From an uncultured Chitinophagaceae bacterium (GTDB lineage: Bacteria > Bacteroidota > Bacteroidia > Chitinophagales > Chitinophagaceae), in contig CAIMKO010000230.1 in NCBI GenBank assembly GCA_903841915.1, forward strand, positions 1 to 8,265: a stretch of 8,265 bases of DNA, given 5' to 3'. The position numbers and the translations under genes are program-made. The notes below the pieces were generated by a model. The model did not search any database. It saw only the letters and a list, made by a program, of their open reading frames with translations, and had not been told where the DNA came from. Shown in pieces: positions 1 through 5,480 of this stretch (its first letter is position 1; each line of letters begins with the position of its first letter).

Positions 1-36
1 GTACGTTTCATAACAACAAGCTTTTTGTAATTTCAA

Positions 37-72
37 AACTAACAGAAATTAGTTAGCTATGCAACTAATTTC
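37..72. repeat. Overlapping inverted repeats upstream of the oxidoreductase operon
   Basis: A perfect 10-bp inverted repeat, GAAATTAGTT (45-54) and AACTAATTTC (63-72), is separated by an 8-base spacer. A second, shorter one, AACTAA (37-42) and TTAGTT (49-54), shares the middle arm, so the two hairpins could not form in the same RNA. There is no T-run after 72, so a plain intrinsic terminator reading rightward is not supported. It could be part of an upstream gene's 3' end, an operator, or a leader structure for the gene at 267. A further short palindrome, TTAAGC-AA-GCTTAA, lies at 107-120. The rest of 1-266 is AT-rich, and I see no convincing gene or clear promoter in it. Confidence 0.5.
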
Positions 73-266
73 AATCGAAGTTAAAATAAAATCTGTTCTG
101 CCAAAATTAAGCAAGCTTAAAAGCATCAACTTTTTGAAAATTTAATATCACTCTTGTTTGTAATTGTCTTTTTTGATCGGTTATTAATATTTTGGAAAAC
201 TCTTCAAAAATTTTCTTTTTGAAAGAACTTAAAACCTATATTCAAACATTAAAACAAACTTGCCGT

Positions 267-2009
267 ATGGGAGATTTTCAGATCAAAAAACAAACAAAGC
301 AATATGATGCGATCATTGTGGGTTCGGGTGCCGGTGGTGGAATGGCTGCTTATGTATTAGCCAATGCCGGATTGAAAGTTTGTTTGATAGAAGCGGGACC
401 TAATTTTGATCCTGCTAAAAATTCTGCTCAATTTAAGAATCCATGGGAGTCCCCGCGACGCGGTGCCAGTACTAAGTTTCGCCCATTTGGTGATTTCGAC
501 GGATGTTATTGGGGCTGGGATATTGAGGGCGAACCTTATACCCAAAGTGGTACAACAAAATGGGATTGGTGGCGCGCCAGAATGCTGGGAGGTAGAACCA
601 ACCATTGGGGAAGGATCTCTTTGCGCTTTGGTCCGAAAGATTTTAAAGGGAAAAGTATTGATGGCCTTGGGGATGACTGGCCCATCGGTTATGAAGATGT
701 AAAACCATATTACGATAAGATCGATCAACTGATCGGCATATTTGGGACCAATGAAGGATTGCCAAATGATCCGGACGGATTCTTTCTTCCGCCGCCGAAA
801 CCGAGACTACATGAACTATTTATAAAGAGAGCAGCAACGAATATCGGTATCCCGGTTATTCCTTCCCGGTTATCCATTCTAACGAAACAACTGCCCAACA
901 ATAAAGACAGAAACTGTGTGTTCTGTGGGCAGTGCGGCAGAAGTTGTAAACTGTATGGTGATTTTTCTTCTTCCTCTGTATTAATAAAACCAGCACTGGC
1001 AACAGGAAATGTCGATCTCATAACCAATGCTATGGCACGCGAAGTGTTAACGAATCGGGATGGCTTAGCAACAGGTATTTCTTATGTGAGTAAAGATGAT
1101 ATGCAGGAGTATCAGGTGTTTGGTAAAACCGTGATCCTTGCTGCTAGTGCTTGTGAGAGTGCAAGACTAATGTTGAATTCAAAATCACCCCGTTATCCGA
1201 ATGGTATCGCTAATTCAAGCGGTGTGCTGGGAAAATATCTACACGATTCAACCGGAGCTGATATGGGTGGTATTATCCCTGAACTTTTTGATCGCAAAAG
1301 ATATAATGAGGATGGTGTAGGAGGGATGCATGTGTATACACCCTGGTGGTTGGACAATAAGAAATTAGATTTCCCCCGCGGATATCATATCGAATATGGC
1401 GGTGGATTTGGAATGCCTTTATATGGATTTCAATGGGGTATTGAAAAACTGAACGGTACTTATAAAGTTAAAGATAAACAAAAAGAGGCCGGTGGTTATG
1501 GTACTTCCCTGAAAGAGGACTATCGTTATTTCTTTGGGGCGCATGTGGGCATGGCAGGCCGAGGTGAGGGTATTGCCAGAGAAGACAGTTATTGTGAAAT
1601 TGACCCGAACGTGGTTGATAAATTTGGTATTCCTGTCCTGCGTTTCCATACTTCATGGAGTGATTATGAGATCAAGCAAGCGAAACATATGAAAGAGACT
1701 TTCAAAGAGATCCTGCATAGTATGGGAGCCGTTGTTACCTGGGGCGGGGATGATGGTCCGCAAAACAATTATGGTTTGCATAATCCCGGTAATATCATAC
1801 ATGAAGCAGGCACAGTAAGAATGGGTAATGATCCTAAAAGATCCGTATTGAATAAATGGAGTCAAGCACATGACTGTAAGAATTTATTCTGTGTGGATGG
1901 CGGGCAATTTGTTTCACAAGCTGATAAAAATATCACTTGGACAATATTGGCATTGGCCATGCGTGCCAGTGAACATATTGTTGATGAATTAAAAAAACAA
2001 AATTTATAA
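267..2009 (+). CDS. GMC family FAD-dependent oxidoreductase (gluconate/glucose dehydrogenase large-subunit type)
   Basis: This is the catalytic subunit of a likely FAD-dependent sugar, polyol or sugar-acid dehydrogenase; the substrate cannot be read from sequence. Seen (580-residue numbering): an N-terminal Rossmann motif GSGAGGG at 19-25 after a YDAIIV strand, the GMC signature GGRTNHWG at 108-115, and the C-terminal GMC domain with HEAGTVRMG. H512 and N555 are at the places of the family's catalytic His/Asn pair. Cysteines 217, 220, 223 and 227 (CVFCGQCGRSC) form a C-x2-C-x2-C-x3-C cluster. Related direct-electron-transfer glucose and fructose dehydrogenases bind an iron-sulfur cluster at a similar cysteine-rich site, so an Fe-S centre is plausible but inferred. 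The ATG at 267 is preferred because the FAD fold begins soon after it. A TTG at 192 would add 25 residues that do not look like a signal peptide. With no leader of its own, it is probably exported together with the subunit encoded 22 bp downstream. No cytochrome subunit gene is in the window. Confidence 0.9.
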   Translation: MGDFQIKKQTKQYDAIIVGSGAGGGMAAYVLANAGLKVCLIEAGPNFDPAKNSAQFKNPWESPRRGASTKFRPFGDFDGCYWGWDIEGEPYTQSGTTKWDWWRARMLGGRTNHWGRISLRFGPKDFKGKSIDGLGDDWPIGYEDVKPYYDKIDQLIGIFGTNEGLPNDPDGFFLPPPKPRLHELFIKRAATNIGIPVIPSRLSILTKQLPNNKDRNCVFCGQCGRSCKLYGDFSSSSVLIKPALATGNVDLITNAMAREVLTNRDGLATGISYVSKDDMQEYQVFGKTVILAASACESARLMLNSKSPRYPNGIANSSGVLGKYLHDSTGADMGGIIPELFDRKRYNEDGVGGMHVYTPWWLDNKKLDFPRGYHIEYGGGFGMPLYGFQWGIEKLNGTYKVKDKQKEAGGYGTSLKEDYRYFFGAHVGMAGRGEGIAREDSYCEIDPNVVDKFGIPVLRFHTSWSDYEIKQAKHMKETFKEILHSMGAVVTWGGDDGPQNNYGLHNPGNIIHEAGTVRMGNDPKRSVLNKWSQAHDCKNLFCVDGGQFVSQADKNITWTILALAMRASEHIVDELKKQNL

Positions 2010-2031
2010 TCCTTTATTTAAAATAGTTTGT

Positions 2032-2640
2032 ATGGACAGAAGAAAATCCATTAAAGCATTATTGATCGGAACAGCTGCAAGCGGTGTTTTTATTGAAGCC
2101 TGTAAGAACAGTGACAAGCGAGTAACAAAAGAAACCAGCTTGACCATGTTCACCGGTGCAGAGAGAATGCAGGAAGAGAATGATCACTATAAAAAAGTTG
2201 CGGCAGATAAATTCTTTGATCAACATGAACTGACAACTATCACTGTGCTGGCTGATATCATCATTCCGAAAGATGCGGTTAGCGGCAGTGCTTCTGATGC
2301 CGGTGTTACTGACTTTATTGAATTTATTGTGAAAGATATTCCATCACATCAAACACCCATGCGCGGCGGATTACGCTGGTTAGATATGCAATGTTTAAAA
2401 CGTTTTGAAAAAACATTTAAAGACTGCAGTAGCAAACAACAGATAGAAATAGTGGATGAGATTGCCTACCCTCAAAAAGCAAAACCTGACATGCAGCAAG
2501 GTGTTGCTTTCTTTAATCTAATGCGTAACCTGACTTCTACAGGTTTTTATACTTCTGAAATAGGCGTTAAAGATGTGGGTTATATGGGCAATACTCCTAA
2601 CCAATGGAATGGCGTACCTGATGATGTATTGAAACAATAA
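2032..2640 (+). CDS. Gluconate 2-dehydrogenase subunit 3 family protein (small partner of the GMC oxidoreductase)
   Basis: A 202-residue protein that starts at an ATG 22 bp after the stop of the GMC gene, so the two are almost certainly co-transcribed. The N-terminus MDRRKSIK, followed by a hydrophobic stretch (9-21), resembles a twin-arginine export signal. Cys24 (IEAC) sits where a lipoprotein cysteine would be, although the Glu at -2 is unusual for a lipobox. The body (about 55-195) matches the gluconate 2-dehydrogenase subunit 3 family: a FFDQHELTTITVLADIIIPKD segment, a central GGLRWLD, and a C-terminal region with GVAFFNLMRNLT and YTSEIGVKDVGYMGN. In characterised relatives, the small subunit acts as a chaperone and carries the folded flavoprotein through the Tat system. 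Inferred role here: export and membrane anchoring of the oxidoreductase in the periplasm. The order large-then-small is the reverse of the gamma-alpha-beta order of the Burkholderia glucose dehydrogenase operon. Confidence 0.85.
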   Translation: MDRRKSIKALLIGTAASGVFIEACKNSDKRVTKETSLTMFTGAERMQEENDHYKKVAADKFFDQHELTTITVLADIIIPKDAVSGSASDAGVTDFIEFIVKDIPSHQTPMRGGLRWLDMQCLKRFEKTFKDCSSKQQIEIVDEIAYPQKAKPDMQQGVAFFNLMRNLTSTGFYTSEIGVKDVGYMGNTPNQWNGVPDDVLKQ

Positions 2641-2703
2641 GGATTAAGTTACAGCGAAAAAGAATTAAAAGAATGCGTGAGTTTTGATAAGGGGTAGAGG
2701 CGA

Positions 2704-2738
2704 ATAGTCCATAGACAATGGTCAATAGACTATCGACC
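2704..2738. repeat. Degenerate heptanucleotide tandem repeat
   Basis: Five successive 7-base units read atagtcc, atagaca, atggtca, atagact and atcgacc, with consensus close to ATAGWCN. The array also contains the inverted pair ATAGTC (2704-2709) and GACTAT (2728-2733), so the transcript could fold into a weak hairpin. It lies between the 3' end of the plus-strand dehydrogenase operon (stop at 2640) and the 3' end of minus-strand metG (stop at 2741). A role in ending transcription from both sides is possible but not shown; there is no adjoining T-run. The rest of 2641-2740 shows no gene. Confidence 0.55.
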
Positions 2739-2740
2739 AA

Positions 2741-5317
2741 CTAACTTACTCCGCTTCCTTCGTCCACTTTCGTATCAGGATTTATAAAATGAAGTTTACC
2801 GCTTTTATCTTCAGCCATTAAGATCATGCCGTTGCTTTCAATACCACGCATTTTTCTTGGTGCCAGGTTTACAACAACGGTCACCTGTTTTCCAACAATA
2901 TCTTCAGGTTTAAAATGTAGGGCAATACCGCTAACAATAGTTCTTGTCTCAAAACCTAAGTCCACAGATAGTTTTAGCAGCTTATCAGCTTTTTCTACTT
3001 TTTCAGCAGCAACAATAGTTCCTACACGCAGATCGATCTTAGCGAAATCATCAAACACGATCTCGGGTTTAACAGGCGCTGTTTCTGATTGTTTTTCTTC
3101 CACTTTTACTTCTTCTTTAGTTTTTAAACTTTTAGCTTTTAGTTTTTCTAACTGCAATGTGATTTCTTCATCCTCGATCTTTCTAAACAGTAATTCCGGC
3201 GCACGTAAATTATATCCGACACTGAGTAATTTTATTTTTCCTGCATTACTCCATTCTAAGATCTTATCAGTCACTTTCATCAAACGCAATAATTTCTTTG
3301 CAGTAAAGGGCAAAAAGGGATTGATAAGTATTGTAAGATTTGCAGTTAACTGCAGGCAAATATGCAGACAATTATCAATAAGCTTTTGATTGTCGGGGTT
3401 CTCAGTAATGGTCTTCGCGAGGATCCATGGCTCTTTTTTCTGCATGTATTGATTGCCTTTTCGGGCCAGATCAATTACTTCAAAAAGGGCCTCCCTGAAT
3501 TTATATTCTTCGAGTAAACGCTCAACGCTTAATGCAGAACGCTGAATGCTTTCGATCAGATCCTTATCATTATCATCGATCAATTCATTATGGAATACCG
3601 GAACTTTTCCATTACATAATTTATGCATCAGCACAAAGGTCCTGTTCACGAAATTGCCGAAGATGCTTACCAATTCGCTGTTATTGGCATCCTGAAAACC
3701 TTTCCATGTAAACTCACTGTCTTTTGTTTCAGGTGCGATCTGTGTTAAATAATAACGCAGCACGTCGGCCATGCTCTCGCCACCATTCTCTTTTTTGATC
3801 CAGTCGTCAATGTATTCATCCATCTCAATGCTCCATCCTCTGCTCGTACTCATTTTATCACCTTCCAGATTCATGAATTCATTTGCCGGAACATTGGTTG
3901 GTAAAATGTCGCCATACAGTTTCAGCATCACCGGAAAAATGATGCAATGAAAAACAATATTATCCTTACCGATAAAATGAACAAGTTTGGTTTCTTTATT
4001 ATTCCAGTAAGGTTTCCAGTCCTTATCATTATTCAAAGCCCATTGTTTGGTAGCAGAAATATATCCTATCGGGGCATCAAACCAAACATATAAAACTTTC
4101 CCGGCCCCCCCACCCCCCGAAGGGGGGATTGAAGAACGTTTATTAATTTCTTTCTCGTTTATTTTTTGAACAATTTTGTTCAATACATTTTCAGCATCAA
4201 ATAATACAGCATTATTTGTAAATCTAATTACTTCAAAACCCAGTTTATTTAATTCTTTCGTACGTTCTTCATCACTGATAATATTATCGGGTAATTGATG
4301 AATAATTCCATCAACTTCTATTATTAATTTTAGCGATATGCAAACAAAATCAGCAATAAAACCACCAATGATATGCTGTTTTCTGAATTTGTATCCTTCT
4401 AATTTTTTACCTCTTAATAATTCCCATAAAACTATTTCAGCCTCGGTGGGATTGGTTCTCATTTCTTTTACGAAATCTTTTAGTAATCCATAAAGAGAAG
4501 GATCTGCAGTTTGATATTTATAATCAATCTCAGAATCATCAGTGTCTGAAGTCCCTCCTTTGGAGGGATTTAGGGAGGCCGGAACTTTCACTCCCCAATC
4601 CAAATCTCTTGTTACGGCACGTGGCTGCAAACCTCCGTCTATCCAGCTTTTGCACTGACCCAATACCGTGGTTCTCCAGTCATCTTTATGTTCTTTCAAT
4701 ATCCATTCACGCAAAAAATCTTCATGCTTATTCAGTGGCAGATACCAGTGTTTGGTTAATTTTTTTATGGGGACATTGCCACTTAATGTAGAAACGGGAT
4801 TGATCAATTCATCCGGACTTAAACTCTTACCGCATCTTTCGCATTGATCTCCATAGGCACTATCGTATCCGCAATTGGGGCAAGTGCCTTTGATGAATCT
4901 GTCAGCTAAAAAAGTATTCGTTGCTTCATCGAAATATTGTTCTGTTTCTTTTATTTCCAGATCACCTTGATCATTCAGTACTGTAAAAAATTCCTGCGCG
5001 GTTTCATGATGCAAAGGGGAGGAAGTACGGTGATAAATATCAAAACTGATACCCAGGTCCTTGAAATTCTGTTCAATGATCGGGTGGTATTTGTCAATGA
5101 TGGCTTGAGCGGTCGTTCCTTCTTTCATCGCCTGAATGGGGATAGCAGTGCCATGTTCATCACTGCCGCATACATACACAACATCGCGTTTTTGCGCACG
5201 CAAGTAACGCACATAAATATCAGCCGGAATATAGGCTCCTGCCAGATGCCCGATATGTTTTAATCCATTGGCATAAGGTAGGGCAGATGTGATCAAATAT
5301 CTTTTTGGGGTCGTCAT
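2741..5317 (-). CDS. metG: Methionyl-tRNA synthetase with an in-frame DUF559 nuclease-domain insertion
   Basis: Charges tRNA-Met with methionine in the cytoplasm, using ATP. Seen: the class I signature HIGH at residues 21-24, a zinc knuckle C146-x2-C149-x9-C159-x2-C162 in the connective-peptide domain, the active-site strand WFDAPIGYIS starting at 412, the KMSKS-type loop KMSTS at 488-492, a helical anticodon-binding domain (about 560-720), and a C-terminal EMAP/Trbp111-like tRNA-binding domain (755-858) that in relatives drives dimerisation. The odd part is residues 247-405: about 159 residues with DUF559 (Vsr-like nuclease) character inserted between RDLDWGVKVP (237-246) and GKVLYVWFD (406-414). 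Without them the protein would be about 699 residues, normal for this phylum. The frame is open throughout and every synthetase motif is intact, so the enzyme is probably functional despite the insert; this is inference. The ATG at 5317 is well supported because the HIGH region follows at the usual distance. The upstream DNA is shared with the divergent gene at 5481. Confidence 0.95.
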   Translation of the reverse strand: MTTPKRYLITSALPYANGLKHIGHLAGAYIPADIYVRYLRAQKRDVVYVCGSDEHGTAIPIQAMKEGTTAQAIIDKYHPIIEQNFKDLGISFDIYHRTSSPLHHETAQEFFTVLNDQGDLEIKETEQYFDEATNTFLADRFIKGTCPNCGYDSAYGDQCERCGKSLSPDELINPVSTLSGNVPIKKLTKHWYLPLNKHEDFLREWILKEHKDDWRTTVLGQCKSWIDGGLQPRAVTRDLDWGVKVPASLNPSKGGTSDTDDSEIDYKYQTADPSLYGLLKDFVKEMRTNPTEAEIVLWELLRGKKLEGYKFRKQHIIGGFIADFVCISLKLIIEVDGIIHQLPDNIISDEERTKELNKLGFEVIRFTNNAVLFDAENVLNKIVQKINEKEINKRSSIPPSGGGGAGKVLYVWFDAPIGYISATKQWALNNDKDWKPYWNNKETKLVHFIGKDNIVFHCIIFPVMLKLYGDILPTNVPANEFMNLEGDKMSTSRGWSIEMDEYIDDWIKKENGGESMADVLRYYLTQIAPETKDSEFTWKGFQDANNSELVSIFGNFVNRTFVLMHKLCNGKVPVFHNELIDDNDKDLIESIQRSALSVERLLEEYKFREALFEVIDLARKGNQYMQKKEPWILAKTITENPDNQKLIDNCLHICLQLTANLTILINPFLPFTAKKLLRLMKVTDKILEWSNAGKIKLLSVGYNLRAPELLFRKIEDEEITLQLEKLKAKSLKTKEEVKVEEKQSETAPVKPEIVFDDFAKIDLRVGTIVAAEKVEKADKLLKLSVDLGFETRTIVSGIALHFKPEDIVGKQVTVVVNLAPRKMRGIESNGMILMAEDKSGKLHFINPDTKVDEGSGVS
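4098..4127. repeat. GC-rich terminal inverted repeat, 3' end of the metG insert
   Basis: On the plus strand this reads TTCCCGGCC, a C7 tract (4105-4111), A, then CCCCCC-GAA-GGGGGG (4113-4127). Its outer part matches, in inverted orientation, the other end at 4552-4584 (TTCCGGCCTCCC... on the minus strand). In the metG transcript the inner palindrome becomes C-rich arm, UUC, G-rich arm, which can fold with a very stable cUUCGg tetraloop. It is translated as IPPSGGGGAG. Confidence 0.7.
4103..4579 (-). mobile_element. Putative small mobile element encoding a DUF559 endonuclease-like domain, inserted in frame in metG
   Basis: This 477-bp segment (159 codons) is read in the metG frame as residues 247-405. 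Its core (about 273-388) looks like a DUF559 domain of the Vsr/very-short-patch-repair superfamily: TADPSLYGLLKDFVKEMR, PTEAE (E294), LEGYKFRKQHIIGGFIADF (D323), LIIEVDG with H340 nearby (E334, D336), and GFEVIRFTN (R365). The family is widespread as short free-standing proteins in Bacteroidota. Bases 4141-4500 contain about 27% G+C by hand count, against about 42% in four sampled 60-base lines of the surrounding metG. GC-rich inverted ends bound the insert. The linkers (SLNPSKGGT at the start, SSIPPSGGGG at the end) are simply translated end repeats. An internal ATG at 4462 (Met286) could in principle start a separate product. No intein splicing motifs are present. Boundaries are estimated from synthetase conservation and are uncertain by a few bases. 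Confidence 0.75.
4552..4584. repeat. GC-rich terminal inverted repeat, 5' end of the metG insert
   Basis: It contains the hairpin TCCCTCC-TTT-GGAGGGA (4552-4568), followed by TTTAGGGAGGCCGGAA on the plus strand. Read on the minus strand from 4584, TTCCGGCCTCCC matches TTCCCGGCCCCCC from 4098 on the plus strand, so the two ends are imperfect inverted repeats of the same design: GGCC, a pyrimidine arm, a short A-containing spacer, then a hairpin. It is translated as PASLNPSKGGT in metG. Confidence 0.7.
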
Positions 5318-5349
5318 TATTATTTACTGAGCTTTTGTTCTATAATTAA

Positions 5350-5400
5350 ACTTCTTTGCTTCGCACACTTAAACTGTTGAATAGAGCAGGGCAAAGAAGT
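5350..5400. repeat. Perfect 10-bp inverted repeat in the divergent intergenic region
   Basis: ACTTCTTTGC (5350-5359) and GCAAAGAAGT (5391-5400) are exact inverted complements separated by 31 bases. The repeat lies 33-83 bases upstream of the metG ATG and 81-131 bases upstream of the gene at 5481. It could be a leader hairpin of the metG transcript or a spaced operator. It does not look like a T-box, because no recognisable T-box consensus is seen. Confidence 0.5.
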
Positions 5401-5452
5401 GCTGCAAAAGTAAGTAAATAGCCGCAGAGGTTTTTTTTCAATTAAATTAGAG

Positions 5453-5474
5453 GTTAACTTTATTGATAGTTAAC
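5453..5474. promoter_or_regulatory. Paired GTTAAC palindromes just upstream of the NHL protein gene
   Basis: Two copies of the 6-bp palindrome GTTAAC (5453-5458 and 5469-5474), 16 bp apart start to start, sit directly before the ATG at 5481. They could mark a regulator site or core promoter elements, but AT-rich DNA produces such words by chance. No clear ribosome binding site precedes 5481, as is common in Bacteroidota. Confidence 0.2.
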
Positions 5475-5480
5475 AGCTAA

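Noticed and set aside
192..266. N-terminal extension of the GMC oxidoreductase from a TTG start
   Set aside because: The extra 25 residues are not a signal peptide and do not match the family, whose FAD fold starts close to the N-terminus. The rare start codon has no visible ribosome binding site. It remains possible but is less likely than the ATG at 267.
725..1027. Open frames opposite or offset within the GMC gene (also 357-728 and 406-702)
   Set aside because: They lie entirely within a clearly conserved coding sequence, and their translations show no family resemblance.
2826..3389. Long open frame on the plus strand opposite the metG 3' part (187 codons)
   Set aside because: It is antisense to the strongly conserved C-terminal part of metG. 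Its translation is a Ser/Thr/Phe-rich shadow without recognisable domains.
4103..4579. Intein inside MetRS
   Set aside because: The junctions lack intein signatures: there is no Cys/Ser at the start, no HN at the end followed by Cys/Ser/Thr, and no Hint-type blocks. At about 159 residues, made up mostly by a DUF559 domain, there is no room for a splicing domain.
4103..4579. Group I or group II intron carrying a homing endonuclease
   Set aside because: The insert is nearly all coding and stays in the metG frame at both ends. There is no space for a catalytic intron core, and none of its conserved motifs was recognised. Excision from RNA is not formally excluded without cDNA data.
4094..4589. 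AACTTTC at 4094-4100 and 4583-4589 as a 7-bp target-site duplication
   Set aside because: Both copies encode naturally conserved synthetase residues (K-V in VKVP and in GKVLYV). Collapsing them would delete a loop normally present in MetRS, so coincidence through coding constraint is more likely. An empty-site allele would decide.
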